A DNA stretch of 64,000 bases, taken from Novosphingobium sp. Chol11. Lineage in GTDB: Bacteria; Pseudomonadota; Alphaproteobacteria; Sphingomonadales; Sphingomonadaceae. Under the pieces are notes generated by a model. It searched no databases and was not told the DNA's origin. It saw nothing but the letters and a program-made list of their open reading frames with translations. A program made the translations under genes and the position numbers. The DNA lies in assembly GCF_900218065.1 (NCBI RefSeq), contig NZ_OBMU01000003.1, positions 1 through 64,000 on the forward strand. The letters run 5' to 3'. Positions 1 through 7,999 of the stretch are shown piece after piece; position 1 is the first letter of the stretch, and the number at the start of each line of letters is the position of its first letter.

Positions 1-40
1 CCCGGCATCGCTCGCACGCAAAGCCAAAAGAGGAGAGGAT

Positions 41-859
41 ATGGCCGACAAGCGCCTGTCGCTCGACCATATCACCGTCACCGACACCACCCCCTGGCAG
101 CTGGCGCAGATCGCCGCAGAGGTGGGGTGTGAAGGCATCTGCCCGTTCCTCCATTCCATGGAGGTGCTGCCCGCCATGCCCAGCTATGACCTGGTGCGCG
201 ATCCCCAGGCGCTGCGCCAGACCCGCGATGCGCTCGCCGCCACCGGGGTCAAGGTCGACCTCATCTACCCCTTCACCATGGCAGGGCGCACCAACGTTGC
301 TGACTTCGCCCCCGCGCTCGAAACCGGCGCAGCATTGGGCGCGCCCCTCGCCAACGTCCTGTGCTACGACCGCGATCCTGTCCGCCGCACCGAAAAACTT
401 ATCGAACTCGCCGACCTGGCCGTCCCGTTCGGCATCGCGCTCTCGATCGAATTTTATCCCCCCTCCCAGGTCCGGACCCTCAGCGCCGCCCTCGAGGAAA
501 TAACCCGCGCCGGCCGCCCCGACATCAAGGTCACAGCCGACCTCCTCCACATCATGCGTGGCGGCGAAGCAGACACCAGCATGGCGCTCCTCCGTCACCC
601 CGCCATCGCCATCGCCCAGATCTCCGACGGACCCGCAACCATCGATCCATCCCGGATCGAACATGAAGCCGGCATCCAGCGCCTTCTCCCCGGGCAAGGC
701 AGCTTCAACATCACAGCGTTCGAACAAACCCTAAACCCCAACACTCCACTCAGCGTCGAAATACCACAGCAAAAACAAATAGACGCAGGAACAACACCAC
801 AACAACGCGCACAAAATGCGGTGGATTGCGTGAAGGAAGTAGTGAGAAGAACGCGCTGA
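41..859 (+). CDS. TIM-barrel sugar-phosphate isomerase/epimerase-like protein
   Basis: The 272-residue product has the layout of the xylose isomerase-like/AP-endonuclease-2 TIM-barrel family. Metal-ligand-type residues are visible: a Glu in SIEFYPPS near residue 138 and a DLLHIMRGG segment near 169 with the D-x-x-H arrangement. In this family a divalent metal supports isomerisation or epimerisation of sugars or other polyols, but the substrate here is unknown. An AGGAGAGG ribosome site lies just before the ATG. It is followed 29 bp later by an alpha/beta hydrolase on the same strand, so it probably belongs to the catabolic block. The last 50 or so codons are markedly A-rich compared with the rest of the gene. 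Confidence 0.75.
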   Translation: MADKRLSLDHITVTDTTPWQLAQIAAEVGCEGICPFLHSMEVLPAMPSYDLVRDPQALRQTRDALAATGVKVDLIYPFTMAGRTNVADFAPALETGAALGAPLANVLCYDRDPVRRTEKLIELADLAVPFGIALSIEFYPPSQVRTLSAALEEITRAGRPDIKVTADLLHIMRGGEADTSMALLRHPAIAIAQISDGPATIDPSRIEHEAGIQRLLPGQGSFNITAFEQTLNPNTPLSVEIPQQKQIDAGTTPQQRAQNAVDCVKEVVRRTR

Positions 860-888
860 AAACGAAAATAGGAAAATAGGAGAGAAGA

Positions 889-1839
889 ATGCGTGACCTG
901 ATCGAACCTAGCCTGTTGCCGGGGTTGGACTTCATGCCCTCGTTCGAACTCACGGCGGAGAGCCTGCCTGCGATCCGGGCGGGGATGGAGCAGATGAGCG
1001 CGGCGGTGCCCGAGCCGGAAGGTAGCGGGGTTGAGTGGCGGGAAGAGCGGATCGCTGCGCTTGGCGGCCATGAACTGGCGGTGAGGATTTATCGCCCGTC
1101 GGATGCCGAAGGCGTGCTTCCGGCTGTCCTGCATATCCATGGCGGCGGTTATGTGATGGGATCGGTGGCGACCAATCACCTGTCCAACATCGAGCTTGCG
1201 CGTGCCGCCTCCGCCCTCATCGTTTCGGTCGATTACCGGCTTGCGCCGGAGACGGTGGCACCCGGCGCGGTCGAGGATTGCTATGCCGCCCTGCAGTGGC
1301 TGCATGACAGCGCGGAGCAGTTGGGCATAGACCGGACGAGGATCGCCGTGCGCGGGGAGAGCGCGGGCGGCGGGCTGGCCGCGGCGCTGGCGTTGCTGGC
1401 GCGCGACCGGGGCGGCCCGGCGATCGCGCATCAGAACCTGATCTATCCCATGCTGGACGACCGCACCTGCATCACGCGGCTGCCTGCACATCTGGGCGCG
1501 TTCGTATGGACGCCGCAGGCCAACGCCTTTGGCTGGCGGAGCCTGCTGGGTCAGGAACCCGGATCGGCCGACATATCCCCCTATGCAGCGCCTGCACGGG
1601 CGGAGGATCTGGCCGGATTGCCACCCGCCTTCATCTGCGTGGGTGCGCTTGACCTCTTCCTGGTCGAGGACATGGACTATGCCCGGCGGCTGATCGAAGC
1701 GGGCGTCGCGGCCGAACTGCATGTCTATCCTGGCGCCTATCATGGTTTCGACGTGCTGCCAGATGCGCCGCCCGTTCTGCAGATGAAACGCGACGCCGTC
1801 GCCGCCCTGCGCAAGGCGCTCCATCCTGCTGAAATATAG
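889..1839 (+). CDS. alpha/beta hydrolase, hormone-sensitive lipase (HSL) family esterase
   Basis: This 316-residue protein carries the HGGG oxyanion-hole motif beginning at His84 and the nucleophile elbow G-E-S-A-G-G with Ser158. A candidate acid lies in GALDLF near residue 253 and the catalytic His in YHGFD near 285. These define HSL-family (type IV) carboxylesterases, which hydrolyse short acyl esters or lactones in the cytoplasm; no signal peptide is seen. The start follows a GGAGAGAAG ribosome site. Its position near a Baeyer-Villiger monooxygenase makes opening of an ester or lactone product a reasonable inference, but the substrate is not shown by the sequence. Confidence 0.88.
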   Translation: MRDLIEPSLLPGLDFMPSFELTAESLPAIRAGMEQMSAAVPEPEGSGVEWREERIAALGGHELAVRIYRPSDAEGVLPAVLHIHGGGYVMGSVATNHLSNIELARAASALIVSVDYRLAPETVAPGAVEDCYAALQWLHDSAEQLGIDRTRIAVRGESAGGGLAAALALLARDRGGPAIAHQNLIYPMLDDRTCITRLPAHLGAFVWTPQANAFGWRSLLGQEPGSADISPYAAPARAEDLAGLPPAFICVGALDLFLVEDMDYARRLIEAGVAAELHVYPGAYHGFDVLPDAPPVLQMKRDAVAALRKALHPAEI

Positions 1840-1950
1840 CAGGAGGAGCGGCGAAAAAATGAGCAAATAGCGGCGGTAACAGCATTGAGTCTGGTGCTGT
1901 GCGTAAGTGCGCGCTATCAAACCAGCTACATTTTTGAAGGCGGGGCAAGA

Positions 1951-2433
1951 ATGCAGATCAGAAGCGGGCGGAAAACAACGCCGCCATCGCTGGATACGCT
2001 CGACACGAATATCATAGAGATACTTCGGACCAACGGCCGCGCGACCAACCAGGAAATTGCGGAGCGGCTTTCCGTCACCGCCGCCACTGTTTCAGCCCGG
2101 CTGCAGAAGATGGAAGATGCCCGCGCCATGCGGGTGGTGGCCGTCACGGATTTTGCAGCCCATGGCTATAATGTGATCATCGCCCTGGGGGTCAAGGTCC
2201 AGGGCCGCAGCGTTCAGGATGTCGGTCAGGAACTCGCCGCTATTCCGGAAGTGCTGAGCGTCAATATCATGAGCGGCGAACATGATGTGGAGTTGCTCGT
2301 CGCGCTGCGTGACTTTGGCGAGGTCCAGCAGATGCTGTTCGATCGCATTGCCAGCGTCGATGGGGTCATTCACATAAGGTCGGGGGTGGCGGTGGACATC
2401 GTGAAATATGAATTCAACGTGGTGCCGCTGTGA
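1951..2433 (+). CDS. Lrp/AsnC family transcriptional regulator (first of a coupled pair)
   Basis: From the ATG at 1951 the product is 160 residues, the usual Lrp/AsnC length. It has an N-terminal winged helix-turn-helix (LDTNIIEIL, then NQEIAERLSVTAATVSARL) and a C-terminal RAM/ligand-sensing half. An upstream in-frame ATG at 1885 would add 22 residues that do not look like the family. The 1951 start, right before the DNA-binding domain and after a purine-rich stretch, is preferred. Its stop overlaps the GTG start of a second Lrp-type gene by four bases. These regulators bind DNA as dimers or octamers and respond to amino acids or other small metabolites; here the likely targets are the neighbouring catabolic genes. 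Confidence 0.9.
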   Translation: MQIRSGRKTTPPSLDTLDTNIIEILRTNGRATNQEIAERLSVTAATVSARLQKMEDARAMRVVAVTDFAAHGYNVIIALGVKVQGRSVQDVGQELAAIPEVLSVNIMSGEHDVELLVALRDFGEVQQMLFDRIASVDGVIHIRSGVAVDIVKYEFNVVPL

Positions 2434-2921
2434 CGGGGAAGGCTGATTGGGCGCGCCTGGACAAGCTGGACCAGGGCATTGTCGAAAAGCTTGCCCGTGA
2501 CGCGCGTATTTCGAACCGGGCGATCGCCGCGGAATTGGGTGTTACCGAAGGCACGATCCGCACGCGCGTCAAGCGGTTGCAGAATGAGGGGTTGATCCAG
2601 TTCACGGTCGTCACCGATTTCCGCATGGCAGGATCGCCTAATCTTTGCATGATGGGCATCGACGCCGACCCGTCGCAAGTGTCCGAACTGGCGCGCAGCC
2701 TGTCGGACCTTGAGGAAATCACATGCGTCATCGTGCTGCTGGGCCGCTACAGCCTGCTGGCGATGGGCCTGTTCACCAACATCGAGCAGTTGAACGATCT
2801 GGTGACGGAGCGCATACGGCCGATGCCGGGGGTGCAGCGCGTCGAAACGTCGGTGTCCGTCCATAACCTCAAATATGAGGCCGGTATCGCCAAGATCACG
2901 CGGGACGTCGTCGCAGGCTGA
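2430..2921 (+). CDS. Lrp/AsnC family transcriptional regulator (second of a coupled pair)
   Basis: The 163-residue product has a helix-turn-helix (LDQGIVEKLARDARISNRAI, then ELGVTEGTIRTRVKRL) and a C-terminal RAM-type domain. It starts at GTG 2430, in a GTGA overlap with the stop of the preceding paralogue, so the two are almost certainly translationally coupled. The pair is divergent in sequence, which suggests an old duplication or two separate sensing specificities, possibly as hetero-oligomers. It lies directly upstream of a SnoaL-like gene and an SDR gene of the catabolic block. Confidence 0.9.
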   Translation: MTGKADWARLDKLDQGIVEKLARDARISNRAIAAELGVTEGTIRTRVKRLQNEGLIQFTVVTDFRMAGSPNLCMMGIDADPSQVSELARSLSDLEEITCVIVLLGRYSLLAMGLFTNIEQLNDLVTERIRPMPGVQRVETSVSVHNLKYEAGIAKITRDVVAG

Positions 2922-2992
2922 AAAAACGAGCCGGTCAGCCATGGTCTGACCCTTTCGCGAAAAACAGGGGGCCGAGCCCCAAGGAGAGTATC

Positions 2993-3499
2993 ATGTCGAT
3001 CAATCTGGAAGAATTAGCCGCGCGTGTCACGGCACTGGAAGATGTCAGCGCAATCCGCCAGCTGAAGGCGCGCTATCTGCGCGCCTGCGACCTGAAGCTG
3101 GTCGATGAACTGCGCGAGACGTTCCTGCCGCAGGGCATCAGGCTGGATTACCAGAATTTCCCGCTGTTCACCGATCGTGACGAATTCATCGCCATATTCC
3201 AGAAGATGGCGATGGGGGGCGGTGTCTATGACATCCACCATGCGACGAACGCGGACATAGAATTGATCAGCCCCGATGAGGCGCGGGGGCGCTGGTCGCT
3301 CAATTTCCGCACGATCATCCTTGCGACCCGTTCGGTCACACGGCTCGCGGTGGAATATCAGGACGTCTATCGCAAGCAGGACGGCCGCTGGTGGATTGCA
3401 GAGTCGGTCAGCCGCATCACGTCGATCCTGACCGAAGAGATCGGGGAGGACGGCACGCCGCGCTATGTGGCGTTGGGTGAACTGCCCGGCGCTTCCTGA
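2993..3499 (+). CDS. SnoaL-like (NTF2-fold) protein, possible dehydratase or isomerase
   Basis: This 168-residue protein has the N-terminal helical signature of the SnoaL_4 group (ALEDVSAIRQLKARYLRACD) and a central DIHHATNADI strand with the paired His typical of this cone-shaped alpha+beta fold. Relatives include the dehydratase BaiE, scytalone dehydratase, the dehydrochlorinase LinA and many ring-hydroxylating-dioxygenase beta subunits. No large alpha subunit is nearby, so a stand-alone lyase or isomerase role is more likely. An AAGGAGAG ribosome site precedes the ATG. It is one of three SnoaL-type proteins within 7 kb. Confidence 0.8.
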   Translation: MSINLEELAARVTALEDVSAIRQLKARYLRACDLKLVDELRETFLPQGIRLDYQNFPLFTDRDEFIAIFQKMAMGGGVYDIHHATNADIELISPDEARGRWSLNFRTIILATRSVTRLAVEYQDVYRKQDGRWWIAESVSRITSILTEEIGEDGTPRYVALGELPGAS

Positions 3500-3639
3500 T
3501 GCCCTGAAGGGGGAGTCCCCTGATTCCAGTTGCCCTCGATCCTGCCGGGGTTTATCCACGCGTATAGAGCCGTCGATGCGAAAAAGAACGCAGTTATGCG
3601 TAACGGTCGGCGCGATAAGCGATGGAGAGGCAGGACTCG

Positions 3640-4422
3640 ATGGGCCGTTTGCAGGGCAAGGTTGCAATCATCACAGGCGGCGCTCGCGGCATGGGTGCCG
3701 CGACAAGCCGTTTGTTCGTCGAGGAAGGCGCGAAGGTCGCGATTACCGACGTGCTGGAGGAAGATGGCGCGCAACTGGCCGCCGAGCTGGGGGACGCCGC
3801 GCGCTTCTACCGCCATGATGTAACGAGCGAGGAAGGCTGGGCCGATCTGGTCCGGACGGTCGAAGCGGACCTTGGCCCCGTCGACATATTGGTCAATAAT
3901 GCGGGCATCCTGCTGTTCCGCACATTGCTGGACACGACGCTGGCCGATTATGAGCGTGTGTTGAAGGTCAACCTGACTGGTGAGTTTCTGGGCATCAAGG
4001 CTGTCGCGCCGGGCATGATCGCGCGGGGCAAGGGGGCGATCGTCAATATCTCGTCGGTTGATGGCATGAAGGGCGCCAACGGCCTTGCCGCCTATTCGTC
4101 GAGCAAATGGGGCGTTCGCGGGCTGACGCGGGTCGCTGCGCTGGAGCTTGGCCATCGGGGCATACGCGTCAATTCCGTGCATCCGGGCGGCGTGGACACG
4201 GTGATGACGAATCACGACGGTTCCACGCGCGAGAAGGTCAATGAGCGCTTTGGCAATGTGCCGCTTCAGCGCGTTGGTGCGCCGGAAGAGGTCGCGCGCG
4301 CGACATTGTTCCTGGCGAGCGACGAGGCTTCTTATCTTGCCGGGGCGGAGATCGCCGTCGATGGCGGCATGCTGACCGGCCAATATTATGTGCAGTTCCC
4401 TGGCGCGCCGGGGGTCGATTGA
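3640..4422 (+). CDS. short-chain dehydrogenase/reductase (SDR), classical type
   Basis: The 260-residue product contains the cofactor motif T-G-G-A-R-G-M-G near the N-terminus, the NNAG motif, and the catalytic Ser with Y-S-S-S-K (NISSVDG, then AAYSSSKWG). These are hallmarks of NAD(P)-dependent oxidoreductases acting on secondary alcohols or ketones; the overall style recalls hydroxysteroid dehydrogenases. An in-frame ATG at 3622 exists, but the ATG at 3640 starts the usual MGRLQGKVAIITG segment and follows a GGAGAGGCAG ribosome site. It is followed by a carboxymuconolactone decarboxylase-family gene in the same direction. Confidence 0.92.
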   Translation: MGRLQGKVAIITGGARGMGAATSRLFVEEGAKVAITDVLEEDGAQLAAELGDAARFYRHDVTSEEGWADLVRTVEADLGPVDILVNNAGILLFRTLLDTTLADYERVLKVNLTGEFLGIKAVAPGMIARGKGAIVNISSVDGMKGANGLAAYSSSKWGVRGLTRVAALELGHRGIRVNSVHPGGVDTVMTNHDGSTREKVNERFGNVPLQRVGAPEEVARATLFLASDEASYLAGAEIAVDGGMLTGQYYVQFPGAPGVD

Positions 4423-4464
4423 ACAGCGAACGGTGAACAAGATAGCGACATAAGGAGAGATGCC

Positions 4465-5022
4465 ATGATCCGTATCGACTTACCCGAGCAGGACGCCGCC
4501 GATCCCTATGGCTACGCATCGCGTAATTATGCGCGCGAGATCATGGCGGCAGCAGGAGGCTTTTCGAAGGCGGTCTATCAGCACAGCCTGTTGTCGCTGC
4601 GCGAGTTCGAGGGTGCACGGTCGCGCACGGCGCAGATCAATGGTTGCGTGATCTGTCAGCAGTTTCGGGCGGCGCGGGATGCGCAGTCGATGTTTGCCGC
4701 GTCCGGGCAACGGCCCGCGCATACGGTCGCCGACAATGGGCCAGCGCCGGATGAGGAGTTTTACGCGGCGGTCGAGAATTGGCGGACATCACCTCTGTTC
4801 AGCCCGCGCGAGCGGACGGCGATCGAATTTGCCGAGCGTTTTGCGCAGGAGCCCAAATCCATCGCCCAGGATGAGGATTTCTGGGCACGGGCGCATGCGC
4901 TGTTTTCCGACGAGGAGATCGTGGACCTGGCGCATAGTGTTGCGGCCTGGGTTGGACTGGGTCGGGTGGCACATGTGCTGGGGTTCGACAGCGTGTGTCT
5001 GCCTTTTGCCGAGGTGGCGTGA
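4465..5022 (+). CDS. carboxymuconolactone decarboxylase / AhpD-like family protein
   Basis: This 185-residue all-helical protein belongs to the CMD/AhpD superfamily by its central segment ARSRTAQINGCVICQQFRA and the later FSPRERTAIEFAERF helix. AhpD-type proteins use C-x-x-C in thiol peroxidase chemistry, with a His four positions after the second Cys; here that position is Arg, so peroxidase activity is uncertain. In catabolic clusters such proteins may act on lactones or as antioxidants. The start follows AAGGAGAGATGCC. The gene ends before a palindromic intergenic stretch and faces a convergent gene. Confidence 0.8.
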   Translation: MIRIDLPEQDAADPYGYASRNYAREIMAAAGGFSKAVYQHSLLSLREFEGARSRTAQINGCVICQQFRAARDAQSMFAASGQRPAHTVADNGPAPDEEFYAAVENWRTSPLFSPRERTAIEFAERFAQEPKSIAQDEDFWARAHALFSDEEIVDLAHSVAAWVGLGRVAHVLGFDSVCLPFAEVA

Positions 5023-5070
5023 GTTTAGCGCCTACCCATTTTTAATGAACGGAGTGTTTTAAGTACGTGC

Positions 5071-5214
5071 TCCCTCTCCCCTTTAGGGGAGAGGGCTGGG
5101 GAGAGGGGAACGCGGGGATCGGCGCGATGTCCCCCTCTCCCGGCTTCGCGTCGCTCGCCACCTCGGCCAGAGTCACGTGCCTCTGGCCGACCCCTAAAGG
5201 GGAGAGGGGAAAAA
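5071..5214. repeat. composite palindromic intergenic repeat
   Basis: Between two convergent genes lies a set of nested inverted repeats. A perfect 10-bp stem (CCCTCTCCCC / GGGGAGAGGG) with a TTTA loop spans 5072-5095. An 8-bp stem GGCCAGAG / CTCTGGCC spans 5165-5188. The element closes at about 5191-5209 with CCCCTAAAGGGGAGAGGGG, which repeats the right half of the first palindrome and is followed by AAAAA. The whole stretch resembles multi-copy palindromic elements of sphingomonads and may also work as a bidirectional terminator. Confidence 0.65.
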
Positions 5215-5232
5215 TCTGAGTTCCTGATGCTG

Positions 5233-6045
5233 TCAGCCGAGATTGCCGGGCTCAGCGTGGAGGATCATCGGGTCGCCGGTATGCGCGGCCCAGATCGCGT
5301 CTCGGCGTATGATGCGCCATCCTTCGGCACGCCGTTCCCACTGGTCGACATATTCGCCATTGGAATCAAAGATCGGGCCAGCCGGGTCGTCCACCCGCTG
5401 GTGCCGGGCCTGCACATAGGAACGGCTCGTCGCGCGATCGCCTTCGACGTCCACCAGGATGCTGCCGATCAGATGCTGGGTGCCGCCGCAGCGGTCAAGG
5501 AAACGGCGCATGTTGGTGGTGAGCGCCGCCATGCCATGCTGATCGCCGCCCGTGCCATAATCGAAGCTGAGATCATCGGCGAAGACATCGCTCAAGCGAT
5601 CCCATTGCTTGTTGTCGAGGATGCGGGCGAAGCGGGACAAGCCGCGCATGATCTCCCGTTCGTCCAGCAGCGCCTGCGGGGTGATGGCCCTGGCCATGTC
5701 CGCGCCCTTTTCATCGACCACCATCATGCGGGTTGCCGCACGATCCAGGAAATTTTCCTCATCCTGGGCGATTTGCCGGGCGATGTCCTCTTGCGCGGCG
5801 GCGGCGGTGAAGCGGTCATAGGCGGCGCGGTCGGCAAGCCATATTTCGGTGATGACGTCGAAGTCGATGGGGGCGGCGTCCGGAAACAGGAACGCGCCCT
5901 CCAGTTCGACATAGTTGCGGCGATAATCGACTATGCCCGGCAGCAGGCGCCGGATCAGGGGCGCGTGCTGCCTTTCATAATAGTCGATGAACGCTTCGCG
6001 GGAGAGATCCGGCTTGCGCCTGAGCAGTGCGATGCATTTGAACAT
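5233..6045 (-). CDS. EthD-domain / SnoaL-like domain fusion protein
   Basis: The 270-residue protein has two parts. Residues 1-100 or so match an EthD/ferredoxin-like dimeric barrel (FKCIALLRRKPDLSREAF, then YYERQHAPL), a fold found in small lyases, monooxygenases and decarboxylase-like proteins. From about residue 130 there is a SnoaL-like domain (ARILDNKQWDRLSDVFADDL and a conserved CGGTQHLIGS segment). Both domains normally occur as separate small proteins acting on cyclic intermediates. It lies 20 bp downstream of an SDR gene on the same strand and probably forms a two-gene operon with it. No substrate can be assigned. Confidence 0.78.
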   Translation of the reverse strand: MFKCIALLRRKPDLSREAFIDYYERQHAPLIRRLLPGIVDYRRNYVELEGAFLFPDAAPIDFDVITEIWLADRAAYDRFTAAAAQEDIARQIAQDEENFLDRAATRMMVVDEKGADMARAITPQALLDEREIMRGLSRFARILDNKQWDRLSDVFADDLSFDYGTGGDQHGMAALTTNMRRFLDRCGGTQHLIGSILVDVEGDRATSRSYVQARHQRVDDPAGPIFDSNGEYVDQWERRAEGWRIIRRDAIWAAHTGDPMILHAEPGNLG

Positions 6046-6065
6046 CGGCCACCTCCCTTAAAGGA

Positions 6066-6854
6066 TCAGGGCGCCATCCACTGGCCGCCATTGACGTCGA
6101 GCGAAGCGCCGCTGACGACGCGCGAATAGTCCGAGATCATCATCAGGACGGCGCGCGCGCAGTCATCTTCCGGCGGGATGATGCCGATCGGGATATTCTT
6201 GGTGACGCCAGCGACCACATCCTCGCGCTTGAACCCGGCGTCGACCTGCGACGCGATGAAACCTTCGACCGGCTCGCCATGGATCCAGCCCATGCGGCAG
6301 GTGTTGACGCGGATGCCATGGCGGCCAAGATCGCTGGCCATATATTTGCCCAAGGTGTTGAGCGCGCCCTTTGCCACTGCATAGGGCATCTCCATGCCGC
6401 CTTCGTGGCCATAGGGATTGACCGACGCCATGGTGGACACGTTCACGACTGCGCCGCCATCGCGCAGATAGGGGATGCAGGCGCGGGTAAGGCGGAGGGC
6501 GCCGACGCAGTTGACGTCGAAGGCCTTCGTGAAGTCGCCAATGTCGGCATTGTCGACGAAGCACCAGTCGCCATGATAATAGGCGCTGTTGACGAGGCCA
6601 TGGACCCGGCCGCCAAATTCCGCGGCGGCGCGTTCTGCCAGCGCCTTACACTGACCCTCATCGCTGACGTCGCAGGCGACGGCGATCGCCTTGCCGCCCT
6701 TTGCCGTGATGTCGGCGCATACTTCATCGAGAAAGGCCTGGTTGCGGGCGGCGAGGACGACGCTTGCGCCTTCGGATGCGGCTATGCGGGCCAGCGCCTG
6801 ACCCATGCCGGGGCCGACGCCGCTGACGATCACGACTTTGTCCTTCAGCAACAT
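6066..6854 (-). CDS. short-chain dehydrogenase/reductase (SDR)
   Basis: The start at 6854 gives a 262-residue protein beginning MLLKDKVVIVSG with the cofactor motif S-G-V-G-P-G-M-G, a catalytic Ser in NVSTMASV and the Y-A-V-A-K active-site motif. An upstream start at 6938 would add 28 Arg/Lys-rich residues foreign to the family, while 6854 is preceded by a GAAAGGAAAGAG ribosome site. It is a cytoplasmic NAD(P)-dependent alcohol/ketone oxidoreductase of unknown substrate, cotranscribed with the EthD/SnoaL fusion gene and divergent from the luciferase-like monooxygenase gene. Confidence 0.92.
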   Translation of the reverse strand: MLLKDKVVIVSGVGPGMGQALARIAASEGASVVLAARNQAFLDEVCADITAKGGKAIAVACDVSDEGQCKALAERAAAEFGGRVHGLVNSAYYHGDWCFVDNADIGDFTKAFDVNCVGALRLTRACIPYLRDGGAVVNVSTMASVNPYGHEGGMEMPYAVAKGALNTLGKYMASDLGRHGIRVNTCRMGWIHGEPVEGFIASQVDAGFKREDVVAGVTKNIPIGIIPPEDDCARAVLMMISDYSRVVSGASLDVNGGQWMAP

Positions 6855-7129
6855 CCTCTTTCCTTTCTCATCGCTTGCGCGGCCGATCCGCGAAATTCGG
6901 TCGGCAGCTTTGCGGCGCAGGATAAGAGAAAAAAACATTTGTTCAATGCGCTTTTTGCGGGAAGCGCCCGCTTCTATTCGGGATATGCGTAGCGGTAGGC
7001 GCTATCGCGCACGAAAGAGATTGCCGCTGCTGTTGACTGTATTTTCCGCCGAATGGATAAGGTGAGGAGCACCCGGCGCCGCAAGCAAAGCCGCCGCGGA
7101 TGAATAAAGCGAGATGGAAGGAGAGGGCG

Positions 7130-7999
7130 ATGCGCTTTCATTTGGGCGAATCGATGACCGCGATCAACTATTACGCGCCGCTTGCCAAGGCGGCGGAAGC
7201 GGCGGGCTATGCAGGCTTCACGGTGCCCGACAGCCTGATCTACCCGAAAAGCTCTGGCACCAAATATAGCTATACCGACGATGGCGGGCGCGAATTCCTG
7301 GAGAACAAGCCGTTCCTGGAGTCGTTCATTCATGTGACCGCGATGCTGGCGGCGACGGAGAAGCTGGAGGTCACGACCAACGTCGTGAAGCTTCCGGTGC
7401 GCCCGCCGCTCTATGTCGCGAAGATCGTGGCATCGATCGAGGCGCTCTTCGACAACCGCTTCAACTTTGGCGTGGGCCTGAGCGTTTGGCCTGAGGATTA
7501 TGAGGTCATGGGCGTGGCATGGGAAGGGCGCGGCAAGCGCTTCGACGAGTGCATCGACATCGTGCGCGGCCTCACCAATGGCGGCTATTTCGAATATCAT
7601 GGCGAGTTTTTCGATCTGCCGCCGGTAAAGCTCAATCCTGTCCCGACCAAGCCGGTGCCGATCCTGATCGGCGGCCATTCCGACGCGGCGCTGAAGCGGG
7701 CGGCGCGCAACGATGGCTGGATGTTCGCAGGCGGCGGGATGGACATGATGCTGCCGATGCTGGAGAAGCTGTCCACCTACCGCGAGGAACTGGGGCGCAA
7801 GGACGCGCCGTTCCGCATCTTCGGTTCGGCGATGGGGGGTGCCGATCTGGATATGATCCGCCGGCAGGAAGATGCGGGCGTGACCGATGTCGTCGCTTCT
7901 TTCCGCAACCTTTATGCGGTGGAAGAGGACAGCCAGCCTTTGCAGGAGAAGATCGACGATCTCAACCGCTTCGCCGACGATATCATCGCACGCTATTGA
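7130..7999 (+). CDS. luciferase-like (LLM) flavin-dependent oxidoreductase
   Basis: This 289-residue TIM-barrel protein has typical LLM features: an N-terminal MRFHLGESM strand, the KLEVTTNVVKLPVRPP segment, FGVGLSVWPEDY, and the PVPILIGGHSDAALKRAA motif that contacts the flavin phosphate. Such enzymes use FMNH2 or F420 for monooxygenation or hydride transfer; which cofactor is used here is not visible. The start at 7130 follows AAGGAGAGGGCG; an ATG at 7100 is less well placed. Its 3' end overlaps the convergent AraC-type regulator gene by 7 bp. Confidence 0.9.
   Translation: MRFHLGESMTAINYYAPLAKAAEAAGYAGFTVPDSLIYPKSSGTKYSYTDDGGREFLENKPFLESFIHVTAMLAATEKLEVTTNVVKLPVRPPLYVAKIVASIEALFDNRFNFGVGLSVWPEDYEVMGVAWEGRGKRFDECIDIVRGLTNGGYFEYHGEFFDLPPVKLNPVPTKPVPILIGGHSDAALKRAARNDGWMFAGGGMDMMLPMLEKLSTYREELGRKDAPFRIFGSAMGGADLDMIRRQEDAGVTDVVASFRNLYAVEEDSQPLQEKIDDLNRFADDIIARY

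Noticed and set aside
595-1920. 441-codon minus-strand frame spanning two plus-strand genes
   Set aside because: Antisense to the TIM-barrel and esterase genes, which have clear motifs and ribosome sites.
7033-7062. TTGACT and GGATAA spaced like a sigma-70 promoter before the LLM gene
   Set aside because: The -10 match and spacing are weak; not enough to call a promoter without mapping data.
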